Assembly: GCA_009746045.1 (NCBI GenBank)
Contig: RPFO01000065.1
Span: 8,717,542-8,781,541 of the forward strand
Origin: Mesostigma viride
Lineage: Eukaryota > Streptophyta > Mesostigmatophyceae > Mesostigmatales > Mesostigmataceae
Reading direction: 5' to 3'
Length of the DNA stretch: 64,000 nucleotides
The translations under genes were made by a program, and so were the position numbers. Below, in pieces: positions 31,382 to 40,280 of this stretch; the first letter of the stretch is position 1; every line of letters begins with the position of its first letter. The notes under the pieces are model-generated. The model saw nothing but the letters and a program-made list of their open reading frames with translations. It ran no database searches and was not told the origin of the DNA.

Positions 31382-32150
31382 GCGACCATTGCGGCCCCGC
31401 TTACTCACCTCCTCAAGAAGGACGTACCGTGGGAATGGTCAGGCCTGTGTCAACAGGCCTTTGACCTGCTGAAGGCCAGGCTCGCCACTGCGCCTGTCCT
31501 CATCCTTCCGGATCCCACCAAGCCATTCGTGGTCAATAGCGATTCTAGCAAGGTTGCTATTGGCGGTGTGCTGCTCCAAGACCATGGTCTCGGTCTCCAA
31601 CCGGTCGAGTATATCTCCCGGACGATGATCCCGGCCGAAAGAAATTACCCGGTCCATCAGCAAGAGTTGTTGGCCGTGGTGTACTGTTGCCATACTTGGC
31701 GGCACCATCTTCTGGGTGCTCAGTTCAACGTGGCCATGGCCGAACCCGACCCTGCGGACCCGTACCGCTTGACCATCCAGACCGACCATCGGCCCCTCAC
31801 GCACTTGTTGACGCAGCCCACGCTTACGCCACGCCAAGCCCGTTGGCTTGAATATTTGGCACAGTTCGGTCCGTTCAAGATCGAATATGTCAAGGGCCTT
31901 GACAACACGGTCCCTGACGCCCTGTCGCGTCGCCCCGACTATTGGTTTTATGAGGATCTTGACGTTTTGGCCACGACGTTGATCCCCTCCCATGGTCCCG
32001 TCGCCCCCTTTGGCGACCGCTTGAGCGACCCGATGAGCCCCTTCCTCTTCTGTGGCGCCACAACCGCGGAGGTTGACACTGTTGACCATTCCGTGCGCCT
32101 CGCCGGCAGCACCCCTGCACGTGAGGGCACGTGCGCAGCCGCAGGGGGGG
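31382..32150 (+). pseudogene. pol: Chromovirus RNase H region of pol
   Basis: Continues after the LINE with IAAPLTHLLKK, then PFVVNSDSSKVAIGGVLLQ (first Asp of RNase H), YPVHQQELLAVVYCCHTWRH (catalytic Glu), LTIQTDHRPLTHLL and NTVPDALSRRPDY. The frame is lost in or near a G7 run at 32145-32151; the integrase frame takes over. Role: removal of template RNA during reverse transcription. Confidence 0.88.
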
Positions 32151-33789
32151 AAGGACTTCGGCCCCGTACAGCCATATGGTGCCGGCGACAGGAGTCTACC
32201 CTCCAATGCAGCCCGTTGGAGAGGCATTCACGTTGGCAAATACTGCAACAACGGTCGTCATCAGCTCGGACCTAGAGCGCCTCATCTCGCGCTTCACGGT
32301 CACTGAGGACAAGGCAAATGAAGCCATAGCTGCCCGCCCTCAGAGCATGGACGGCTACCCAGCCAAGTTTCAAAACGGGTTCCTTTACGTGAATGTCAGT
32401 GGCCAGGCGGCCCGTCAAGACTCATGGCGCTTGTATGTCCCCCAAATATGCCGCGCTGAGGTATTATTTGAGTTACATGACTCCGTCTTGGGGGGACACC
32501 AAGGCCAGGACAGGCTGTTAGCGAGGGCCCGGAGGTCCTACTATTGGCCTAAGATGGCTCGGGATGTGCGGGAGTATGTCAGTACCTGTGACAGCTGCCA
32601 GCACATGAAGCCACGGAATACGGGCAAACAGGGCGTTCCAAAGGAAATTCCAGACCCCATGTTCCCTTGGGACTCGGTGATGATGGATTTCATTGGGCCC
32701 TTGCCAGAGACCAAGGCGGGCAATGCTCAGATCCTGGTAGTGGTGGACCGGCTCACGCGGAGATGCCATTTAATCCCCTGCAAGGCCACCCTGACGGCTG
32801 AAGAGTGTGCCCACTTGTTCCTAAACAATGTGTTCCGGCTCCATGGCATGCCCCGACAATTTATCACCGACAAGGACAAACTGTTCACGTCAAAATTTTG
32901 GACCTCATTTTTTCAGGTCGTCGGGACTAAGTTGTCTATGGGTACGGCCTATCACAGTAGCTCTTCTCACATGGTGGAGAGAGTGAATCGGGTGGTGGAA
33001 GAGGCACTGCGGCACTACCTGGATCGAGACGGGAGGAATTGGGACGAAGTGCTGGGATTCATTGAGTTTTCACTCAATAATGCCCCCCATTCTGCCCACG
33101 GGTATACCCCGTTCTTTCTTGATACAGGCAGGCATCCCCTTACTCCCACCGATCTCTTGACCGCCCCAGCCATCACCACGACAACGGAGCTACGCTCCAC
33201 AGTCGCAGGGGCGCGGGAGCTGGTACAACGGATGGTGCAAGCTCATTCCAGCGCCATAAGTGGCCTACGTCAGGCGCGTGCCAAGTACATGGCGCGAGTC
33301 CAAAGTACCCTGGACAGGCGCACCCCTGCAATCGAAGCAGGTGACTTGGTTTTAATTGAGGGCCCCCACCAAGGCCGCTTCTCGCACAAGTTCGAGGACA
33401 GCCTGAAGGTCAAGCTCCGCCCCTTATTCCTTGGACCGTATCTGGTGGAGAAGGTGTTCAATGAGGTGATGGTGTCTGTCGCCATCCCGGACTCGTGGCA
33501 GCTGAAGTCCAATGTTTTCCACGTTGACCAGCTTAAGCTTTACCGCAAGAGCACCTTCCCAGGTCGTGTCATGGCACCCGCCCCCTTGGAGTTCAACCCC
33601 GAGACGGGCGAACCCGAGGATGAGGTGGAGGACATTGTAGCCCACCGCAATCGAGGCCGTCGCCGCGAGTACCTCCTTAAGTGGAAGTTCTCCCAAACAG
33701 AGCTAGAGCACTCATGGGTAGCTGAGGCTGGACTCACGGGCTGTGCACGCTTGCTACAGGAGTACAAAGCCCGGGCAGGGTTGGCATAA
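32131..33789 (+). CDS. pol: Chromovirus integrase with C-terminal chromodomain
   Basis: A zinc-binding HHCC module (HDSVLGGHQGQDRL ... CDSCQHMK, residues about 116-155) precedes the catalytic core. The core has Asp in VMMDFIGPLPETK, Asp in FITDKDKLFTSKFW and Glu in SSHMVERVNRVVEEAL. After the GPF-type region (PLFLGPYLVEKVFNEV) comes a chromodomain, residues about 490-545: DEVEDIVAHRNRGRRREYLL, then WKFSQTELEHSWVAEAGL. Chromodomains direct chromovirus integration to chromatin with particular histone marks, often heterochromatin. The residue before the catalytic Glu differs from the usual DGQTE context (HMVE). Confidence 0.92.
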   Translation: MRSRRGGRTSAPYSHMVPATGVYPPMQPVGEAFTLANTATTVVISSDLERLISRFTVTEDKANEAIAARPQSMDGYPAKFQNGFLYVNVSGQAARQDSWRLYVPQICRAEVLFELHDSVLGGHQGQDRLLARARRSYYWPKMARDVREYVSTCDSCQHMKPRNTGKQGVPKEIPDPMFPWDSVMMDFIGPLPETKAGNAQILVVVDRLTRRCHLIPCKATLTAEECAHLFLNNVFRLHGMPRQFITDKDKLFTSKFWTSFFQVVGTKLSMGTAYHSSSSHMVERVNRVVEEALRHYLDRDGRNWDEVLGFIEFSLNNAPHSAHGYTPFFLDTGRHPLTPTDLLTAPAITTTTELRSTVAGARELVQRMVQAHSSAISGLRQARAKYMARVQSTLDRRTPAIEAGDLVLIEGPHQGRFSHKFEDSLKVKLRPLFLGPYLVEKVFNEVMVSVAIPDSWQLKSNVFHVDQLKLYRKSTFPGRVMAPAPLEFNPETGEPEDEVEDIVAHRNRGRRREYLLKWKFSQTELEHSWVAEAGLTGCARLLQEYKARAGLA

Positions 33790-33843
33790 TTCTGGCCCAT
33801 CTCTTACCTTTTGCGTAATGCTCCTTGCATGTGCATTGCCTTG

Positions 33844-35076
33844 ATGCAGGCCGCCCCGCCCCAGGAGTCCATGGGCGACATCGAGTTATTCGGTGCGGAT
33901 ACCGCCGGTGGTGGAAATGCATCCCCTGCGGTGGCAGATGACAACAGTTCCTCTGCGGGCGACTCAGGGGTTGGTGAGCGCGGCGCGATGGGTCCAACCG
34001 CTCCCGGCAGCGCCCCCCTGCCGCGGACGGCAGCTGAGCCGGCTCAGGGGCAGGTTGCTGGTGCGTTGCCTGCGCTGGCGGGTGGAGCCCACGCTCCCAA
34101 CGCGGCCGCCGTGGCTAGTACCCCCCAGCTGGTCGAGCTTTTCCAGCAGCAGTCACATATGCTGCAAGAGATGTTGCGACAGCAGTCACTTTTGGTGCAA
34201 CATCTCCTCGGAGCCCAGCAAGCCCCGGCATCGGTTACTCCCGCTGCCGCGACCACAGTGCCTCGGTCGATTCCGCCCGCCCCTGTCCTGCGCCCCCGGC
34301 GTTTCACGACTGTAACCACGGTTCTACGGCGTACGCAGGCTGCCACCATTGCTCGCGTGCGTGTCATGTGCGCCGATGCTGGGCCTGCCCCCCAGGGTTT
34401 CGTGTGGGCCCGCGTGAGGGTGCGTCCCACCTTAGGCGTTCAGTTGGCGCAACCGGAGGGCATGTCCTTACTGGAGCTTGACGTCGACGTGCCGCTGGCG
34501 GTGCCGGTTGCGGAGCGCCGCCGCATCGTGGCCCCAACCCACGTGATCGACGGGATCATGTACGATCTCGCGGGGGACACCCCGGGCGGCGCCCATGCAG
34601 GTGCTGCACATCCGCGGTTTCACGCGGATCAGCCGGTGGAGTTTTATCGGCACGTGCTCCCGCCAGAGATGTTCTCTGCCGTACAGTTCACGGACCCATG
34701 GGGCGCCCGGTCTGTCCTCGACCAGGCCATGGCATCCTTTGTCGGGACCCACCACTGCGGTATCGTTTGGACAGGAGGTTCGGTGTCCCTCACCCGACAC
34801 ACGTTCCTCGCCGCCTTCTTGAGCGTTTTCCCACTGGAGGCGCTGCGGGATGTCAACCTGGCCAAACGCCATGATGCACGCGCCGGCGAGCGGCAACTCA
34901 CCTTCCAGCACGCCCTAGTCCAGGCCAATGGCCTGCCTCTTCCCGAGCCGGCTGAGGCCGCGCCGGCTGAGCGTGTCCACCGGCGTCAACGCCCGGCCGC
35001 ACCTCTGCGCGGGCATGGCCGTGGGGGCTCCGCTCGTGGGGGTCACCGCCCGAGCCCTTACCGCCCGGCGCCGTAA
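33844..35076 (+). CDS. Extra ORF3 of the chromovirus, function unknown
   Basis: About 410 codons between integrase and 3' LTR, where retroviruses keep env. ATG at 33844 is preceded by ccttgatgcag, which resembles a splice acceptor, so a spliced message is possible. Residues 1-90 are Ala/Gly/Pro-rich. About 95-130 is a Gln-rich coiled coil (LVELFQQQSHMLQEMLRQQS). About 140-370 is an ordered domain (ARVRVRPTLGVQL, FYRHVLPPEMFSAVQF, HHCGIVWTGGSVSLTRHTFL). The C-terminus is Arg/Gly-rich (RGHGRGGSARGGHR), as in RNA-binding tails. No signal peptide or membrane segment, so it is not an obvious envelope protein. Codon use resembles gag. I do not recognise the fold. Confidence 0.75.
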   Translation: MQAAPPQESMGDIELFGADTAGGGNASPAVADDNSSSAGDSGVGERGAMGPTAPGSAPLPRTAAEPAQGQVAGALPALAGGAHAPNAAAVASTPQLVELFQQQSHMLQEMLRQQSLLVQHLLGAQQAPASVTPAAATTVPRSIPPAPVLRPRRFTTVTTVLRRTQAATIARVRVMCADAGPAPQGFVWARVRVRPTLGVQLAQPEGMSLLELDVDVPLAVPVAERRRIVAPTHVIDGIMYDLAGDTPGGAHAGAAHPRFHADQPVEFYRHVLPPEMFSAVQFTDPWGARSVLDQAMASFVGTHHCGIVWTGGSVSLTRHTFLAAFLSVFPLEALRDVNLAKRHDARAGERQLTFQHALVQANGLPLPEPAEAAPAERVHRRQRPAAPLRGHGRGGSARGGHRPSPYRPAP

Positions 35077-35189
35077 ACCATCGCCAACGGACGGTGACAA
35101 TTGGCACGATCGATGCGTGCCCTGGAAGGGAACAGTGACCATGTATACAGTCATTTATAAGTCCCGGCTACAGGAGTAGCCGCCTCTTT

Positions 35190-35207
35190 TGTTGGGGGGG
35201 GGAGGTG
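35190..35207 (+). promoter_or_regulatory. Polypurine tract
   Basis: ttggggggggaggtg lies directly before the 3' LTR start at 35208. A purine run at this position primes plus-strand synthesis in LTR elements. Confidence 0.85.
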
Positions 35208-35945
35208 TGTTGCACGGATGCAACATGCCGTTTGTGGTAAATATAAATTATCCGTCCCGGTCGATCGGCGCCGACCGTAATCCGGCGCCAGTGCCGAGGC
35301 CATAGTAGTTGGCAGCCGAGGCAACCCGTGTGGAAGTATAAGTGTAGAAGTTTTGCTGACGAACTTGGCCTTTGCGCCGTAGGCAGACCTAGCGCCTGAA
35401 CGGGAGTTACGGGACAGCCAAGTGGCACTGCACATGCGTTATGATGGTACCTACGGACATTTGGATATTTTTCAGGAGAGGCCTCTAGCCGTACTGGTCT
35501 TTAATGTGTTCTAGACGGTTCGAGAAGCCCGTCCCCGCGGACCTCACGTCATGCCTGGTTGGCAGCGCCAGGCGCAGCCGCCAACGGGGACGAAGGGACA
35601 AAATAGGCAAGGCACGAGCTATGCCAGCAATCCGGACCTTGTATCGTAATTTACCACGTTGCTCTACAGATTATTTACCATCGCTTAATCCTGGAGTGTA
35701 AATCTCCTGTGGGCTCGAGTGTGAATCCCTCGCCTACTGGGTGTAAGTCTTCCCGCATTGAGTGTTTTAATCTGTGTGGTGACATTGTAATATACGAAAC
35801 CGGTTTTCCGGGTTTGAGCTTATTCGTATTGTGTGACGAGTATTCTTAAGCCACCATCGTGCGCTGTGACGCATAGGAAGTCAAAGGTCTTTCGCATTCG
35901 TTCTCAATCCTTAAGGCGCTATTTTAAATAGCCATACGTGTTAAA
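35208..35945 (+). repeat. 3' LTR of the chromovirus
   Basis: Matches 23030-23766 apart from one A/G difference (near 35580) and one inserted C (near 35608). Followed by the ctttg duplication and the second half of the integrase relic. Confidence 0.95.
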
Positions 35946-36204
35946 CTTTGGGGTGTGCAAGAGTGTGCAGGCAGACTTGCAGTTTGACTGTTTGCTCAAG
36001 CATCAGGACCAGCTGCCTTGTAAGCTGGTAGTAGTCCCCAGGGAGAGTCATGGGCAGCAAGGGGCTGTAGAGAGATCCATACGTGAAGTAAAGACAGTGG
36101 TGCTAGCAGCAGAGTCAGTGCCACCTGTGGCATCTGCCTTAGAGAGGGCAGCCTGGTTTAAGGGGATAGAAGAGCAGCTCAACCACAGGGTTAACTATTA
36201 CTGA
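35946..36204 (+). pseudogene. Retroelement integrase relic, C-terminal part
   Basis: Encodes VVVPRESHGQQGAVERSIRE, which matches the region around the catalytic Glu of retroelement integrases (H-x-QQGAVER), followed by a helical stretch ending in NHRVNYY. It is the other half of 22774-23029, split by the chromovirus. Confidence 0.6.
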
Positions 36205-36812
36205 CGAGTGTGCATGCATGGAGATCGATTAATTGACAGCTCCACAAAAGCGCTGTCATGGGTGTGGCTGTACTTTTAGGAAGACGTACTGCCAAGCACG
36301 TGCATGCCCATGTACGTTATGCTACGTGAGCAAATTAGTACGTGTCGTTCAAACTAAATCTCGTGCATGAATGAGTCGATATCCTAGTGATCACGGTGCA
36401 TAAATTATCCTCATGCAATGGAATGGATGATGCACATGATGCCGGATCGAATGGATCCGGATCGAATTAAGTGAAAAGCTCAATGTCTTGTACACATCGC
36501 ATGATGCCGGCCAGTAGGTAGCACGCATTACACATTGATGTTCATGGTGCTCTTTCCTTCCGGTTCAACTCATGAATGCATTATCTAATTAATACTTTTT
36601 CCAACTCATTACCATTAGAATATAAGCAGACACATTTTGGTTAGATCTATAGCATTGCAATTTAGAGCAAGACTAACCTGTACAGCCATTTTCATTGTCA
36701 TGAGTCCTGAATCAGGATGAAACCCGGACTGTCATTTGTGTCATCCCAATCGGGCAGCACAAGATGGTTAACCGGCCGTGCAGAAATACCTAGACTTCCG
36801 AACACAGTCATA
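36205..36812. other. Intergenic; no gene recognised
   Basis: AT-richer than its surroundings, with no coding frame supported. It probably contains the 3' UTR of the minus-strand GT29 gene near its right end and the unresolved end of the host of the integrase relic on the left. Confidence 0.35.
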
Positions 36813-38516
36813 TCAAGCATGGAAACATGTGACAAAGCCATCAAGCGCATCTGCATCATTTCCTCTCAGACCTTTCAAACGCCCAGGGAGCACCTTGGAT
36901 TTAGCCCTAGTTGCCCCTTCACCGCAGGCTGCGTTCGAATCTCCTGGGCCGGCTTCTCGCAACCGCACAGCCATCATTCCGGAAGACTTCCCTTGGAAAA
37001 TGCTCGTGAAGTCAAACGGAGCTGCAAGCTCTTGCGGAATTTTCTTGTGCACGCCTTGATATGCGGCCGCATCCACTGTAGAGAATCGAGCGCTACAGTG
37101 CTCAGGGCCATCATCATACACCTCTACCGACATGCCGCCCTGCGCCTCCCATCTACGTAACAGCGTGGCCTCACCATCGAACGAATGGCCAACCCACATG
37201 CGGCCTTTGGGCGCGAAATAGTGTCCCTCCGACAGGTTTCCCTGGCCGAATATAGCCAGGCTCGTACAGAACTGCGCGCTGATGAGGATGACCCGGAACC
37301 CCGTGGTCGGCTTGAATATCGTGTTGCGCGCGGCCCTGGCTCTAACGGGGGCCATCATCTCGGTCAACATTGCCGTCGTGGACTCATACCGCATGTTATC
37401 GACCGTGAGTGTGCGCTGGTGGTGCAAGTCGCGCGACTTGCGGCAGTCGGCATTCCTGCGGGCGGCGCCGAGATGGTCATCATTGAGCACGAGTAGCCCA
37501 GGCGAAGGCTCCCTCGCCGCTGAGCCTGTCGCATTGATACTTCTAGTACTACTATTACTGTTTTTACCATTATCACTACCACTATTACCTTCATTTAAAC
37601 CATTACTAGCGTTACTGCTATTGATACCCGCCGACTTATCATCGCTTCCGTCGTTGGGTTGAAACCGTTGCTTCTCCACCTGCCAGTTCATGAAGTGGAT
37701 GTCGGTTCGGTTGCCCACGTCCGCCTCGTACCCCACCACGGGTGCGCCGTTCAACCGAATCACCGTGTCGTAGCCATTGATGGCGTCCCCGCACGTGCTG
37801 TTCAGCAGGCGCTGCGCGTTGAGCACCAGCGCGCAGGAGCCCCAGATGCCCACCGCCACATCGACTGGCGTGCTTGCGTCACTGGCGCCAGAATTACCCT
37901 TAGTGGGGTCAGAGTTTTCATTAGTGGCATCAGGATTATCGTTCGTGTCGTCGTCAGCATCAGTGTAAGCGGCGTTAGGATGACCTTTTCCTTCCAGCTT
38001 GGTGGAATCCTGTGATGAACCCTTGGGGTCTTGTGAGGACCCGTGGGAGCCATCCGGTCGCACGCGATTCGCGGCGGCCAAGTTATTGTTCTCAACGTCC
38101 ATTTGCCTGCTGTTTACGTCATGGAGATGTGAACAGGAGCTCGGAGTGCGCAGCTGCTCGAGCGTCGGCGTGTCGGTTTTCTCGCCCTCGCACGTGAGGA
38201 AAGGTCGGTATGGGTGCAGGCGGACCGTGCGCACGTTCAGCCGCGCCTGCTCGGAACGTGACAGGTGGCAGCTGTAAGGAGAAAGGGCACCATACCCGGG
38301 GTGCCGCTCCTGCCTCGCTTTCACCACGACGTGCGGCTTAATGTGGATCACGTCCAGGTGGCACGTGTGTAGTGGGTCGCCAATGGTCTGGGTGACGGAC
38401 GCCAGCAGCGATGCGATGAGGACAAGGAAACTGTAAATGCGCAGGCGGGCCCCAGCCGTGTGCATATCGCCGTGCAGGAATGCGGTAGGCTGACATGGGC
38501 TGCGGCTATGATGCAT
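36813..38516 (-). CDS. GT29 sialyltransferase-like glycosyltransferase
   Basis: A single open frame of 567 codons. A hydrophobic segment near residues 26-45 (IYSFLVLIASLLASV) fits the signal anchor of a type II Golgi protein. Residues about 218-275 match sialylmotif L: VGIWGSCALVLNAQRLLN, then DTVIRLNGAPVVGYEADVGN. Residues about 400-425 match sialylmotif S (PTTGFRVILISAQFCTSLAI and FGQG). A later HSFDGEATLLRRWEAQG resembles the HxxxxE motif. GT29 enzymes transfer sialic acid or related nonulosonic/ulosonic sugars from CMP donors; green algae and plants have GT29 members whose sugar is often not classical sialic acid, so the substrate is open. An Asn/Ser/Gly-rich insert (about 290-345) separates the motifs. 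The last 60 residues are atypical and may read through an unrecognised intron. Confidence 0.82.
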   Translation of the reverse strand: MHHSRSPCQPTAFLHGDMHTAGARLRIYSFLVLIASLLASVTQTIGDPLHTCHLDVIHIKPHVVVKARQERHPGYGALSPYSCHLSRSEQARLNVRTVRLHPYRPFLTCEGEKTDTPTLEQLRTPSSCSHLHDVNSRQMDVENNNLAAANRVRPDGSHGSSQDPKGSSQDSTKLEGKGHPNAAYTDADDDTNDNPDATNENSDPTKGNSGASDASTPVDVAVGIWGSCALVLNAQRLLNSTCGDAINGYDTVIRLNGAPVVGYEADVGNRTDIHFMNWQVEKQRFQPNDGSDDKSAGINSSNASNGLNEGNSGSDNGKNSNSSTRSINATGSAAREPSPGLLVLNDDHLGAARRNADCRKSRDLHHQRTLTVDNMRYESTTAMLTEMMAPVRARAARNTIFKPTTGFRVILISAQFCTSLAIFGQGNLSEGHYFAPKGRMWVGHSFDGEATLLRRWEAQGGMSVEVYDDGPEHCSARFSTVDAAAYQGVHKKIPQELAAPFDFTSIFQGKSSGMMAVRLREAGPGDSNAACGEGATRAKSKVLPGRLKGLRGNDADALDGFVTCFHA

Positions 38517-39366
38517 GGTAGGATCGCACGTGAGCCCCCGGATTAAAGGCCGTGTGCAGAGTCCTCATATAAATACTTCCGGTAACAAACTTCCTGGCCA
38601 TGTGATATCATCGTCTTCGTGCTAGGGCGCCTTAGAGACGGCGCCCGCAAGAACCCTACCTCCATTGCGGCTCCAACGCGTGCCCATCCTCTCGGGAAAA
38701 AAAAATCAGCTGGCCAGATGTACAGGTCCAACTCTGCAAATGCCGCCCTTAAGTTTCTGTTTGCGTCCACCTGTTTGCGTCCGATCCCCATGCTTGAAGG
38801 AGTTGTCAAGTGTCATCTTGGATAAGACGAAACACTGTGACAACTACATGGGTATCGCGAGGCTGTTCTGGTGCTGGAGAAACGAGTGGGAGTTACTGTT
38901 ATGATGTCAGGACTTGAAAAAGGGTTTTGCTAGCGGTTGAATGCGTCGAAATGATAGCTGCCCTGTTGGACTTTTGTACGAAATGGTATCACCAATGTTT
39001 CGCTCGACCGACTCGAGCTCCGCTATCAGACTAGGTTGCATAACTGCAGCTTCTGGATTTGCCATCGCAACTTGAACATGCCCGAAGCGCCGTTGTCGTG
39101 TACGTGGACAGCGAAATGGCTAGAAATAGGTTATTTCTGTAATGCCGTAAGCATATGGCACTACGGCAGGCTGGCAGCTGGAGTAATTAGGTTCATGAAT
39201 ACCTCCTAACTCTGAAGTCACTGTAAAGTGTAATCAATACTTAGATGATGCTGCAGTATTACAGTCAGTAACGAGTACAATATGTGCCTGGAAGGGTACG
39301 CATCATCCCACGAACAGCTGCCGTTGGCACTAACGTCTTGGCCTACATGTAGACATAGAGACATAC

Positions 39367-39462
<96 letters not shown>

Positions 39463-40280
39463 GTCCCACGCCGCAGTGAGCTAGCAGAATCCTCGTTGGC
39501 CTACTGTACCAACACCCTACGTTAAGATAAGGTGTACTTGTTATCTTAGCAGTTCGCACTTCACAGTATCGGTTGTTGGCTTGTTGCAGACTTGCAGGGT
39601 TGTTGCGTTATTTCTTCTAGAAAACAGTAACTAGGGTAAGGATTAAGGGAAAATAATTAAATGATGAATCTCATATGTATTTGTTGTTATCTAAATACTA
39701 GGAAAATTATAGTCGGTGAATACTGTGACTGTGTAATTGTAACATCATGGCACACTGACGTCTGCCAGCTGGTCGCCGGTCGGCAATATTTCTCAACGTC
39801 TGTCAGCTCTAACCGTTACGCCATAAACGCATGATGCAACACAACGTAACAACTACGTGCGTGTTAGGCTATTTGCGAATTCTATATATCTCCATAGGCA
39901 GAGTTCACGACACAAACAAATAGATATAAAACGGAAACTTGAATACGGACTAAAAGCTAGATAATTGTAAACGTCTATACTAATGATAATATCATTTGTG
40001 TATATTAGTCTATAATCATCAGCTAATCGGCAGGCGCTTTTTTATGAGGTGGCCGATGTTATGGCAGCTGCAAGCACTTAACAGTTTTGTAATGACATGG
40101 TGAAGATGGTCGTCATGCGCGTGATCAATTCTGTGCACAGTGCTCAGCTGCATATCGGCCGGCTATTGTCAACGCCTCAAGATGAACGGCCGAGCTGGAA
40201 ATTACTGTGTCGCAGAAGTTTAGCCCGACCCACGTGCTGGCGTGTGAGCGCGTGGCCGTATACTTGGTAATCGTCTTAAA
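38517..40280. other. Divergent intergenic region between GT29 and sulfotransferase genes
   Basis: Both genes point away from this stretch, so their promoters should lie here. It contains a (GTT)n microsatellite. The frames around 38540-38900 have no supporting features. No TATA box or shared operator was recognised. Confidence 0.4.
39368..39461 (+). repeat. (GTT)n microsatellite, about 31 units
   Basis: Perfect trinucleotide run. The minus strand reads poly-Asn and the plus strand poly-Leu in open frames, neither of them a gene. Confidence 0.95.

Larger units (their letters stand above)
23030..35946 (+). mobile_element. Ty3/gypsy chromovirus, complete with LTRs, carrying a nested LINE
   Basis: LTRs of 737-738 bp (23030-23766 and 35208-35945) differ by one substitution and one single-base indel. 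Both start TGTTGCACGGATGCAACA. The 5-bp target duplication ctttg (23025-23029 and 35946-35950) brackets the element; the C after each LTR is ambiguous between LTR and duplication. Order: gag, protease, RT, RNase H, integrase, chromodomain, then an extra ORF and a polypurine tract. pol is split by a LINE at 27802-31369. Without that LINE the element is about 9.3 kb. Frame breaks exist between protease and RT and before integrase. Confidence 0.93.

Noticed and set aside
39218-39559. Poly-Asn / poly-Leu frames
   Set aside because: (GTT)n microsatellite.
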